From positions 186,001-250,000 of the forward strand of contig JAFEAT010000010.1 in assembly GCA_018266255.1 (NCBI GenBank): a DNA stretch of 64,000 nt, read 5' to 3'. Source of the stretch: Cyanobacteria bacterium SZAS-4. GTDB lineage: Bacteria; Cyanobacteriota; Vampirovibrionia; Obscuribacterales; Obscuribacteraceae. The position numbers and the translations under genes are program-made. The first letter of the stretch is position 1. Every line of letters starts with the position of its first letter. Shown here one piece after another: positions 24,329 to 33,031 of this stretch. Below the pieces are notes generated by a model, which saw only the letters and a program-made list of their open reading frames with translations, ran no database searches and was not told where the DNA came from.

Positions 24329-27016
24329 ATGGCTGCGACTGTGAGCGGTGTCAAGAAAACAAGAGAGGCTGAAATTTCAGCACTCCGGCGCGCAATTTTG
24401 GTTGAGCGCAAAACTTACTATTCGGACTTTCAGGGAAAACACTCGACCTTTTCCCAATTCATGCGTACTACTGCCGATCGGTTATGCCGCAGATATCCGA
24501 CTGACCCGATCTGGGCAACGGTGCGCGGACTCTTTCGGCAGTATCCGAATCTGGATGTTGCGACGCGCATTTCCATTATCAAACGCGCCGAAGACTTGCT
24601 CAAGCCTCTCTGGGAGATTGCGGAAGATGCCGCCACGGAGTCGCAAGCGCCCGGTGAACAGAGCTTCGTGCCAGTTGGATCCGAATCGCCAGAAGCGTTA
24701 ACTCAGAAGTTGGCAGACTCCATCGCCGCATTGAAAGAGAAAGATTCGGTGAAGTCCGAAGATGTGCAGACGAGTTCGGTCAAGTCAGTGGAGGGCTTCT
24801 CAAAAGTATCTGATGTGAAGTTGACTGGTAAGAACACAAACAAGTCAAAAGAAAAATCAGCCAATCAAAAATTTACGGATGCGGACCCAGAGCAAGTGCC
24901 AGTGCAATTTGTTCGCGGTGTAGGACCCAAAGCTGCAGCTGTGCTCAGTAAGTTGAACATTGCCACTGTTCATGATCTGCTTCGGCATTATCCGCGTCGA
25001 CATTTGGATTTTCAAAATCGCGTTTTCATCAGAGGTCTGCAGCCAGGGCAAGAGGTCACCATATATGGTGTGATTCGATCGGTTGGCTCTTATCAAGCTA
25101 AACGCGGGAATATGTCGATCGTCAACATCGCAATCAATGATGGTACCGGAACGATTGTGGTGACGCGCTTTATCGGTGGCAAGCAAAATCAATATCTGCT
25201 CAATCGATTCAAAGGGCAGTATCCCAGAGATTCACAAGTGCTGGCCTCTGGTGTAGTCGAGCGTGATAGTTATAGCAACAAACTCGTGCTTAAGAACGCT
25301 GAAATTGAAGTGCTTGGGCAAGTAGGCGATGGCGAGGGAGAGGACAGCGACAGTCCAGATCTGGCTGGCAGCATTCATGCAGGGCGTCTGGTTCCTGTGT
25401 ACCCGCTTACCGAAGGAATGAGTCTTCGGTACATGCGCAATGTAATTCACAATGCTCTGGAGTCACTGCCGACGGTGGCAGACCCTGTGCCGCTGGAAGT
25501 GAGAGAAAAATTCCATCTGGCTGATTTAGATTGGTCCTTGCGATCCATTCACTTCCCCGGCGACATTGAGAGCAAAGACAGGGCCAGGTACAGACTGGTT
25601 TTCGATGAGTTTTTTGCGATTCAGTTAGAACTGGCGCACAGACGGCACAAATTCGAGCAGTCTGAAGGTGCATTGAAATTAGAATTTAAACCTGACGGTC
25701 TGGTCGAACGGCTTCGTGCTTCCTTGCCTTTTAAATTGACTGGAGCGCAAGACAGGGTTTTTAGAGAAATTGCAGTCGACCTGGCTTCTTCTAAACCGCT
25801 TCACAGGCTGGTTCAAGGCGATGTGGGTTCGGGAAAAACTATTGTCGCTTTGATGGCATTTTTGATCGCAATTGAAAACAATTATCAATGTGCGATGATG
25901 GCGCCGACCGAAATTTTGGCAGAACAACACTATCGACAGTTTCAACGTTTGCTGACGCCGCTGGGCTTGAAGTGTGCTCTGGTAGTAGGGAAACAGGGAC
26001 AGAAAGAGCGTCGCGAAGTTCGCGCGGAGTTGTTGAATGGTCAAATTAACATTGCGGTTGGAACGCATGCTCTGATCGAAGACAATGTTGAATTCCAAAA
26101 TCTCGGGTTGATCATCATCGATGAACAACATCGTTTCGGCGTCAAACAACGAGCAAGGTTGAAGGCCAAGAGTCAAAGTCCTGAGCTGTTGACCATGACA
26201 GCAACGCCGATTCCACGCACACTGGCGCTCACGATGCATGGCGATTTAGACGTATCTGAAATCGACGAGATGCCACCAGGTAGAAAACCGATTGAGACGA
26301 AACTGTTTACACCTGGAAGAAAAGTTGAACTGTGGAACAAAATTCAAGAGGAAATCGCGTTTGGTCGCCAGGTCTACATTGTCTTTCCTCTGATTGAAGA
26401 ATCCGAGACACTGTCTGCGAAAGCAGCCACACAAGAGTTCGAGAAGATTCGGGAAAAATATCCAAATCTGCGCGTTGGTCTGATGCACGGTAAATTGAAG
26501 GCGCAAGAGAAAGACGAAATTATGGAGAAATTCCGTAGTCGCGATTTCGATATTTTGGTTTGCACAACTGTAATCGAAGTTGGTGTCGACGTTCCAAACG
26601 CATCAGTTATGGTGATTGAAAACGCTGACCGGTTCGGACTTGCTGCCTTGCATCAGTTAAGAGGTCGGGTTGGACGCGGCGCTGAACAGTCGTATTGCTT
26701 TCTGGTCTCTGATGCCAAATCTGATACCACGCGTCAACGCCTGGAAATTATGACGCAAACGAATGACGGGTTCGTTGTAGCAGAAAAGGACCTGGAGATC
26801 CGCGGGCCAGGCGAGTTCTTAGGGTTCCGCCAGAGCGGTTTGCCTGAGATGATTTTGGCAGATCTTGTTAATGACGCGAAGATTTTAGAAGAGGCCAGGC
26901 ACGCCGCAATTGAGATCATCAAAGCAGATCCTGAGCTGAAAAATTATCCAGCATTGCACAAAATGCTTGCGTCAAAAGCATCAATGAAAGAAACCGAAAT
27001 CATGCGTTCAGGTTAG
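24329..27016 (+). CDS. recG: ATP-dependent DNA helicase RecG with long N-terminal extension
   Basis: 895 aa against ~690 usual. RecG remodels stalled replication forks and Holliday junctions. The wedge/OB domain begins near residue 190 (VQFVRGVGPKAAAVLSKLNI, DFQNRVFIRGLQPGQEVTIYG). Helicase motifs: GDVGSGKT (Walker A, ~497), DEQHRFG (Walker B), TATPIPRTL (motif III), PPGRKPIET and LRGRVGRG (motif VI). The first ~190 residues are an added helical domain plus a Ser/Lys/Glu-rich linker (~125-190); the segment YSDFQGKHSTFSQFMRTTAD is conserved-looking but unknown. Similar N-terminal extensions exist in RecG of Cyanobacteria, which fits the proposed lineage. Confidence 0.95.
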   Translation: MAATVSGVKKTREAEISALRRAILVERKTYYSDFQGKHSTFSQFMRTTADRLCRRYPTDPIWATVRGLFRQYPNLDVATRISIIKRAEDLLKPLWEIAEDAATESQAPGEQSFVPVGSESPEALTQKLADSIAALKEKDSVKSEDVQTSSVKSVEGFSKVSDVKLTGKNTNKSKEKSANQKFTDADPEQVPVQFVRGVGPKAAAVLSKLNIATVHDLLRHYPRRHLDFQNRVFIRGLQPGQEVTIYGVIRSVGSYQAKRGNMSIVNIAINDGTGTIVVTRFIGGKQNQYLLNRFKGQYPRDSQVLASGVVERDSYSNKLVLKNAEIEVLGQVGDGEGEDSDSPDLAGSIHAGRLVPVYPLTEGMSLRYMRNVIHNALESLPTVADPVPLEVREKFHLADLDWSLRSIHFPGDIESKDRARYRLVFDEFFAIQLELAHRRHKFEQSEGALKLEFKPDGLVERLRASLPFKLTGAQDRVFREIAVDLASSKPLHRLVQGDVGSGKTIVALMAFLIAIENNYQCAMMAPTEILAEQHYRQFQRLLTPLGLKCALVVGKQGQKERREVRAELLNGQINIAVGTHALIEDNVEFQNLGLIIIDEQHRFGVKQRARLKAKSQSPELLTMTATPIPRTLALTMHGDLDVSEIDEMPPGRKPIETKLFTPGRKVELWNKIQEEIAFGRQVYIVFPLIEESETLSAKAATQEFEKIREKYPNLRVGLMHGKLKAQEKDEIMEKFRSRDFDILVCTTVIEVGVDVPNASVMVIENADRFGLAALHQLRGRVGRGAEQSYCFLVSDAKSDTTRQRLEIMTQTNDGFVVAEKDLEIRGPGEFLGFRQSGLPEMILADLVNDAKILEEARHAAIEIIKADPELKNYPALHKMLASKASMKETEIMRSG

Positions 27017-27042
27017 TACATTAGAGGCTTTGATTTGGTGAT

Positions 27043-28314
27043 TTAAATCGGAGGTCCCGCTGTTCCTTCGATTGGTGGCGGTAGTTGGTTGCTATTGCCA
27101 CTTTGCTGATTCTGCTGATTGGGATTGAATGCCGGACTCTGTTGATTCGGATTGTAGGCTGGACCCTGCTGATTTGGATTGAATGCCGAACCCTGCTGAT
27201 TTGGATTGAATGCCGGACCCTGCTGATTCGGATTGTAGGCTGGACTTTGCTGATTTGGATTGTAGGCTGGACCCTGTTGACTTGGTGGACCAGCAGTCCC
27301 ACCGCCAGTGTTGCCAAAATTGCCTGAGTTTCCAGAACCCGTGTTTCCGTTGCCGTAATTGCCGGTATTACCAGTGTTTCCAGTTCCGGATTTTGGAAAC
27401 AACCCTGTGTTGTCCATCGTGCCGTTGTTGCTGTAGTTGGTGGTTTTCCAAATCTGTGGATTGCCTTGACCGTCGCGGCTCAGCGTTCCGTCAGTCTTGT
27501 TCCAGATAGGGGTGGAACCGCCTCCACTGTACCCAGACATTGTCTGAGGATTTGTATTGCCGTATGGAGATGTAGTGCCTTGGTTGCCGTACCCGGTTTG
27601 GTTTCCGTAGCCAGTTTGGTTGCCGTAACCGGTCTGATTGCCGAAACCGCCGCCCTGGTTGCCGAAATCAGAGCCGGTTCTGACGTACTGCTGACCAGGT
27701 GAGCCAATTTGCCCGTTGCCCAACTCACCCTGTCCGCTGCCGTACTGATAGCCGCCTTGCTGAGCTCCACCCTGCTGGTATCCGCCTTGCTGTGAACCGC
27801 CATATCCATTGCCCGTCTGGTATCCGCCGCTGCCAACACCTGAGCCGCCACCGGTCATCACTGTGCTAGAGCCGCCACTGCCGTAACCAGGAGCTTCCGA
27901 GACATTGGCGTAGCGAGCCTTGTTGGCTAATTCTTTTGGATTCTGCGGAAGTGGATCAAATCTGTAAGCCAAAACCATTTGATTGCTCAGTGTCAATTGC
28001 GCCACATAGAGCTGTGATTTCATCACACGCATGGCGTCTGCGCACGTTCCCATTCCCGTGCACTCGTATCCGTTAGGTCTAAAACCGACCTGAGTGAATC
28101 CCTGTTGCATCAGGTAATTGACCACCGCCTGCTTGTCCAAATCGGTGGTTCTCGGGCTCATGCGAAAACACAAGGTCACCATCGCTGTTGGGTCTGCCAT
28201 CGCCACAAGCTGGCTCTGGGCTGCAGCGGGTCGCATTGATAATGACACACCAATGCTCGTGCCCGAAATGAGCAATGCTGCAACAATGAAATTAGACAGA
28301 TTATTGGGTTTCAT
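27043..28314 (-). CDS. Secreted Gly/Asn/Gln-rich repeat protein
   Basis: 423 aa from ATG 28314 (GAGAG upstream; GTG 28320 also possible). Signal peptide FIVAALLISGTSIGVSLSM with cleavage near AAAQS. Residues ~35-135 form a small folded domain with two cysteines (TLCFRMSPRTTDLDKQAVVN, YECTGMGTCADAM). The rest is low complexity: Gly/Ser/Gln tracts, four GYGNQT units, a WKTTNYSNNG segment and six 9-residue units of the type PAYNPNQQS. It converges with recG (26 nt between stops). Extended envelope or extracellular matrix protein is a guess. Confidence 0.7.
   Translation of the reverse strand: MKPNNLSNFIVAALLISGTSIGVSLSMRPAAAQSQLVAMADPTAMVTLCFRMSPRTTDLDKQAVVNYLMQQGFTQVGFRPNGYECTGMGTCADAMRVMKSQLYVAQLTLSNQMVLAYRFDPLPQNPKELANKARYANVSEAPGYGSGGSSTVMTGGGSGVGSGGYQTGNGYGGSQQGGYQQGGAQQGGYQYGSGQGELGNGQIGSPGQQYVRTGSDFGNQGGGFGNQTGYGNQTGYGNQTGYGNQGTTSPYGNTNPQTMSGYSGGGSTPIWNKTDGTLSRDGQGNPQIWKTTNYSNNGTMDNTGLFPKSGTGNTGNTGNYGNGNTGSGNSGNFGNTGGGTAGPPSQQGPAYNPNQQSPAYNPNQQGPAFNPNQQGSAFNPNQQGPAYNPNQQSPAFNPNQQNQQSGNSNQLPPPIEGTAGPPI
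27123..27284 (-). repeat. Six tandem 27-bp repeats inside the secreted protein gene
   Basis: Six consecutive 27-bp units, each beginning GATTG on the plus strand, encode the nonapeptide PA(Y/F)NPNQQ(S/G). Two unit types alternate (GAATGCC and GTAGGCT versions), which points to past unequal crossing-over. A second array of four 18-bp units (GYGNQT) is at about 27578-27648. Confidence 0.9.
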
Positions 28315-28432
28315 CCGCACTCTCAGAAATTTTGCAGAACGGGGGCTATTGCCTCCTCTCTAACAGTATACGGGTACTACAGACTTTTTCTATTTATGAG
28401 TTATGATCGCGTGGTGTTGAGAGGAATTTTTT

Positions 28433-29173
28433 ATGGATGACGATGCCAACTTGCCGGCACAGTGGGCGAAAGAAGACACGTCGCACCTCGAAGGCAGTGG
28501 TTTCATCGGTGACCCCGATGATTTTTCGCAACCGTTTATGATTTATGCCGATCGCAGAAAGGCGATCAAAAAATTGAATCAGCGCATGATGTTTGCAGCG
28601 CCACTGATTCTTATCTATTCATACTGCGTCTCTTCCATGTACATGTGGTTTCTTGCGGCGCTGTTGATCGTTCAAATGGCTTTGATGTATCTGTGGGTCG
28701 TGCGCAAATTCAACAAAAACGTCACACCACTGATGCAACTAGATGACACTGGGATAACAATTCATGGGCTGATCACACACCTGCATATGAGCTGGGACAA
28801 CCTCAAAGAAGTGCGCGCTTACTCCTTCGGCTACAAATATGTCGGCATGAATGCAAAAAATGTTTGGAAGCTTCATGCAACAGTGCCGATGAAGTTGTTT
28901 CTGGCATACAGCTCGTTCGTTCAATTCTTCTACAATTTGATAGGCATCAAACTGTGTGGTATCAATGTTCCTGAGCAGTATGCTCATTTCAACGCTGAAG
29001 ATATTTGCGAGCAAGTTGAAAAAAGAAGAGAGCATTATCTTGGGTTGCCCTCTCATAAAATGGCGTTGCAGGCTCAATCTGAACCCAGATTGTCAGATTC
29101 TCAAAATGGAGCAACCTTGAAGTTGCCTACTAACGAGAACGTAAAGTTGAAGCAACCTAATTCGGAAGGCTAA
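28433..29173 (+). CDS. Membrane protein with PH-like (bPH2/YcxB-type) domain
   Basis: 246 aa. Two adjacent transmembrane helices at ~48-92 (MMFAAPLILIYSYCVSSMYM; WFLAALLIVQMALMYLWVV), then a beta-rich domain with TPLMQLDDTGITIHGLITHL and MSWDNLKEVRAYSFGYKYVG, the sequence style of bacterial PH domains attached to membrane hairpins. The C-terminal 50 residues are hydrophilic. It overlaps the converging NlpC/P60-like gene by 17 bp at the 3' ends. Function unknown. Confidence 0.7.
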   Translation: MDDDANLPAQWAKEDTSHLEGSGFIGDPDDFSQPFMIYADRRKAIKKLNQRMMFAAPLILIYSYCVSSMYMWFLAALLIVQMALMYLWVVRKFNKNVTPLMQLDDTGITIHGLITHLHMSWDNLKEVRAYSFGYKYVGMNAKNVWKLHATVPMKLFLAYSSFVQFFYNLIGIKLCGINVPEQYAHFNAEDICEQVEKRREHYLGLPSHKMALQAQSEPRLSDSQNGATLKLPTNENVKLKQPNSEG

Positions 29174-29945
29174 TCAGTCTTGCAAAACCAATGGTTGGAG
29201 TGTAGGACGGTCCTTTGATCGGCTTGTCACCTTCGTTCCAGTAGGTACCTTCCCAATAGCCGATTGGGTGATTGTCGGCATCTACGATGATTCGAACAAA
29301 TCCTTCGCCCAAGCCGTCGCGATGTTTTTGCCCCGCATTTGGTGGCAATGTGTCCGGTGCGAAATGATCGACGGAGGAGCTGTCAATCACTTTAATTGAC
29401 ACAAAACGAATCTGTTTTTCATTGACAGTCGCTTCCTCAACTTCACCGGGCGGCGCTGCGACAATGGCTACGTGACCGCTATTTCCTGGTTTTTGACCCG
29501 GCTGTACTTGTTTAGCCCAGGCAAGAAAATCGCCGCGCTTCAGGTCTTGAAAGTTTTCTACTTTCAACCATCCAGATTGATCTGACTTCAGCTCACTGAA
29601 AAATTTCGCATATGTTTTTGCCTGCGGGTAGTCTTTTTCTGGCTGCGCTGAAGATATTGATAGATACTGCGTTGGCGCAAATTTGTCGAGAAGATAACTA
29701 ACGAATCCAGAGCAATCATTGTGTGCGACGTTGCCATCGATCTGCTCTTTCGCTGGAGAATGTAGATGTTCGTAATGAACGTCTTTGACAGTTTCCAAAA
29801 GTGACTCAGCCTTGTGGAGGACTTTGTCTGCGGCTGATGTGTTCGTATCTGCCGCTTTACCGCTTGTACTGCTGCAAATGAAGAAAAGCGATAGAGCTAC
29901 CGTGCCAGTGACAAGATGCTTTGTTGTCTTTAGGGGTTCTAGCAA
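29157..29945 (-). CDS. Secreted NlpC/P60- or CHAP-like peptidase-fold protein
   Basis: 262 aa with signal peptide (LVTGTVALSLFFICSSTSG, cleavage near GKAAD). The catalytic-type cysteine is in NDCSGFVSYLL and the His in SGHVAIVAAPPG, with the conserved LKRGDFLAW between, the usual order for NlpC/P60 cysteine peptidases that cut peptidoglycan peptides. The C-terminal part (VRIIVDADNHPIGYWEGTYW) is an extra strand region. The start is TTG 29945: an in-frame stop lies just upstream, GAGGA is 9 nt away, and no ATG or GTG gives a signal peptide. Confidence 0.7.
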   Translation of the reverse strand: MLEPLKTTKHLVTGTVALSLFFICSSTSGKAADTNTSAADKVLHKAESLLETVKDVHYEHLHSPAKEQIDGNVAHNDCSGFVSYLLDKFAPTQYLSISSAQPEKDYPQAKTYAKFFSELKSDQSGWLKVENFQDLKRGDFLAWAKQVQPGQKPGNSGHVAIVAAPPGEVEEATVNEKQIRFVSIKVIDSSSVDHFAPDTLPPNAGQKHRDGLGEGFVRIIVDADNHPIGYWEGTYWNEGDKPIKGPSYTPTIGFARLISLPN

Positions 29946-29973
29946 AACCGCGAATCCTCAACTTTCAGTCGAA

Positions 29974-32124
29974 CTACAGAGATCCTTCTGGAATTTCGTT
30001 AGAAGACTGAATGTTGTTGCTAGGCGCAATCCGTTGTGGAGCCGTCTGCGGCGCTGCCTGCGGAGCTTGTTGTGCAGGAGGATTCGTTGCAGAAGCCTCT
30101 GGCGCGACAGGTTGCTCGGTGCCAGTTGTTGTCTGGCTTATTCGTGCCAGCGCGGTTTTGGTTTGTTCGCTGTAAGGTCCGGTTGGATCGAGATCCAAAT
30201 ACTTGTGAAACGCAGTTGTTGCTTCGGGAAAGTTGTTCTGTGATTGATACAAGAGAGCGAGCGCGAAGTAGGCATTGGCATAGTTGGCATCGATTCTCAG
30301 TGCGGAACGATATTGGTTCATCGCTCCCTCGATATTTTCTTGCCCTGTCATGACCAGTCCAAGATTGTAGTGAGCGAGCACGTTGTCTGGATTCAAGTCG
30401 AGTGCTTTCTGATATTCGACACCAGCTTCAGGATATGACTTTTGCGCCAGGTAGACGTTGCCTAAGTTGATGTGCGCTTCTGCGTGTTTTGGATCCAATT
30501 CGAGAGCTTTGCGATATTGCGAAACTGCGCCCGAGATGTCTTTGTTGCGTTGAAGCGCCAAGCCTAAGTCATTGAAGGCATCAGCCGAGGTCGGATTCAA
30601 CTGAACAATTTTTTGATAGACCTCGATAGCAGGAACTGTTTTTCCCTGATCTTGCAAATTGTCTGCAAGCATTTCCATGATTTTGATGTCGGTTGGATAG
30701 TGCTCCAGCAATTGACGCAATCCGGTCTCCGCTTTGCCTTTGTTGCCCTCGGCGTTGTCTAGAGTTACCAATCCCAAAAGTGTATTTTTGTCGAATGGTG
30801 CCAAAGCTTGTGCTGACTCCAGAGCTGATCTGGCGCCTGTGTAATCTTTGAGCTTGATCAAAGCGTTCCCTAATTCCTGAAAGGCACCTGCGTCAGTTGG
30901 CTCTAGGCTTAAGCCTTGACGATAGAAACCAACTGCTTGATTCAGATCACCAGCTAACAAATAAGAGCGCCCCAGATTCACGAGCGCCTGTCCATCGTTT
31001 GGATTGAAACCAAGGACGGTGCGAAATTCTATTTCTGCTTTCGCCTGATCCCCAAGCTTCTGCCTGATGATTCCCAAGTTGTAGTGGGCGTTTACGTGAT
31101 TGCTGTTAAGAGTAATGACGTGCTCGAAGGCTTCAGCAGCACCGGCATTATCACCAGTCAACTCGAGCAAATAACCTAAACTGTAAGCAGGATCGACGTC
31201 ACGTGGATTGAGTTTTTGTGCGTCGCGATACTCGTTGATTGCGGCGCTGTAGTCTTTCTGTTTCGTGTAGACATCGCCAAGCTGTGCATGCCAATCTGAT
31301 TGTTCCGGCTTCAGTGCAATCGCAGTTTTTAGCTCCGCTGTTGCTTCGGGATATTTTCCAGACTTGCTTTGCGCCTGTGCGAGCAAGGCATGAGCACCTG
31401 CAACTTTTGAGTCGATTGAAATTGCGCGACCGAAGGCAATAGAGGCATGGTCATAGTCTTTCAGTGCCAGGTAGCAGTTTCCTAGGTTGTACTGCATGGT
31501 GAAATTGTTCGGCTCACGCGCAGTAATTTGAGTGTACTCTTTGATGGCAGCTTCGTATTCGCCCTTGTCTTGGTATGCGGCAGCCAGTTGTGACCGCGCT
31601 CTTAAGTGCTCTGGATAAGCCTGCAACACCTGCTTCAAATTGCTAATCGCCGCGTCACCGTTGCCCGCGACACGTTCTGCGATTCCCAGGTTCAGTTTCA
31701 TCAAAGCCACTTCAGGACGCAGTTGAATAGCCATTTTGTACTGCTCAATGGCTTCGTTGATCTGTCCCTGCCCTTGCAGTAACACACCCAGCGTTTCGTG
31801 TGCGAAAGCGTCTTGTGGACGAATAAGGAGCGCGCGTCGATATTCCGAGATGGCATTGTCTATATCGCCATGTTGTTGGAGAGCCGCACCCAGACTCAGG
31901 TGTACTAACGGATCTTGAGGTGCGCTTAAAGCACATTGGCTGAATGCAGCCAGCGCTTTTTCCAAGTCACCCGTCTTCATGTAGGTAACGCCCTGGTAGT
32001 AACGATCTAGCAAGACTTTGTCCATCTGCCCAGTTGGCTGTGACGGTTGTTGCTGAGCCGCGAAGCCTGCAGCGCCGGTCGCAATCCAGAGCGACAATGC
32101 TAGAAATATCGATCGTTGCCTCAC
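29974..32124 (-). CDS. Secreted multi-TPR protein
   Basis: 716 aa, GTG start with AGGGG 7 nt upstream, signal peptide SIFLALSLWIATGAAGFAAQ. From residue ~35 to 655 there are about 18 consecutive 34-residue TPRs with the canonical pattern (DPLVHLSLGAALQQHGDIDN; AHINLGNVYLAQKSYPEAG; VLAHYNLGLVMTGQENIEGA). The final ~50 residues are Pro/Gln/Ala-rich. Such solenoids are protein-protein interaction scaffolds, here in the periplasm or cell surface. It is 29 nt upstream of the NlpC/P60-like gene on the same strand, so the two probably form an operon and the TPR protein may organise that peptidase. Confidence 0.85.
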   Translation of the reverse strand: MRQRSIFLALSLWIATGAAGFAAQQQPSQPTGQMDKVLLDRYYQGVTYMKTGDLEKALAAFSQCALSAPQDPLVHLSLGAALQQHGDIDNAISEYRRALLIRPQDAFAHETLGVLLQGQGQINEAIEQYKMAIQLRPEVALMKLNLGIAERVAGNGDAAISNLKQVLQAYPEHLRARSQLAAAYQDKGEYEAAIKEYTQITAREPNNFTMQYNLGNCYLALKDYDHASIAFGRAISIDSKVAGAHALLAQAQSKSGKYPEATAELKTAIALKPEQSDWHAQLGDVYTKQKDYSAAINEYRDAQKLNPRDVDPAYSLGYLLELTGDNAGAAEAFEHVITLNSNHVNAHYNLGIIRQKLGDQAKAEIEFRTVLGFNPNDGQALVNLGRSYLLAGDLNQAVGFYRQGLSLEPTDAGAFQELGNALIKLKDYTGARSALESAQALAPFDKNTLLGLVTLDNAEGNKGKAETGLRQLLEHYPTDIKIMEMLADNLQDQGKTVPAIEVYQKIVQLNPTSADAFNDLGLALQRNKDISGAVSQYRKALELDPKHAEAHINLGNVYLAQKSYPEAGVEYQKALDLNPDNVLAHYNLGLVMTGQENIEGAMNQYRSALRIDANYANAYFALALLYQSQNNFPEATTAFHKYLDLDPTGPYSEQTKTALARISQTTTGTEQPVAPEASATNPPAQQAPQAAPQTAPQRIAPSNNIQSSNEIPEGSL

Positions 32125-33031
32125 TACACGTCCCCTTCGATTGAACCGACCCGGCCAGTGCTTTTGAAACCGCTAAGTATTCACCGCCAAAAGTACATAA
32201 TAAACCGTAAGGCGACGAACTGCGCGGAAATTGCTGTCTTTTCGCGCCAGTATTTACTTGAAAATTGTGTCACAGAGTGGATTTGAGCTTATTGCCCCTG
32301 TCACAGTAAAAACAGATATACAGAATATTGGACGCTTTGTGGGGCTACTCGTGGTGGCAGATAATGACACCGAAGAAGTCAAGAATGATTTGCTGTCAAT
32401 TCACTGTCGACTACGGTCTACTTTTTAGGGCTCGCCATCTATATGTTGTGCGGTAGTCGTTTGGCTATACCGAAAAGGCACGAAAATGGCGTCAATAAAC
32501 CGTTTTACTCAAAAAATAGTTCGAAATTACCGGCGATTGCCAAAAAAACCGCCAGCTTGTCAAGAAGTCTCAATTGGTCAGCCCTGCGGCGATCTTGGAA
32601 CACTTTGTAGCGCGGATTATGGAAAACCCTTAGACAGGTTGGCTAATTTCTCGCGTCGTTTTTTGGACAAGTTGCACATTGTCCGCAATGGTCCATGCAG
32701 TGTACATTTAGAGTAGATAGAAGGTTCTTGGAACACGAGGGCACTGCAAGTAGTGCCGACCGCCGAGAGATTTCTAGGGTCAGTGGAAGCCCCCAAACAA
32801 GGCTGAGACTAAAATGCGCAGAATCCGCAGTATTCATTCAAGTTTTCATTAGCGTGAGTTGCTTGTCCGCTAAATGATAGTTGCTTAGCTTCTATCTCTC
32901 TTTTAACTATTCAAAACAAGGTCAGTGGTTGTGACACCGAGCGTGGTGCTCTGTCGCGTCTTAGACATCGACTTGTTTGCGAACAGTGTGTTTTTTTTCG
33001 TCCAAATCCCAGCAAAGGACTGGTAATTTAT
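32125..33031. other. 907-nt intergenic region upstream of the aminotransferase
   Basis: No supportable gene; short frames here lack ribosome binding sites and family resemblance. It contains hairpins that could belong to a long 5' leader of the aminotransferase mRNA: GGCACT-GCAAGT-AGTGCC (about 32741-32758) and GACA-CC-GAGC-GTGGT-GCTC-TGTC (32933-32955). A poly-T tract (TTTTTTTT) at about 32990 follows the second hairpin by ~35 nt. The class of any riboswitch was not recognised. Confidence 0.4.

Noticed and set aside
25679..26239. 186-codon antisense frame inside recG
   Set aside because: Entirely inside the conserved helicase domains on the other strand; typical shadow frame.
27123..27284. 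CRISPR-like array
   Set aside because: The repeats are contiguous without spacers and encode an in-frame nonapeptide.
32231..32428. 65-codon plus-strand frame
   Set aside because: No ribosome binding site, no family resemblance, in an otherwise gene-free stretch.
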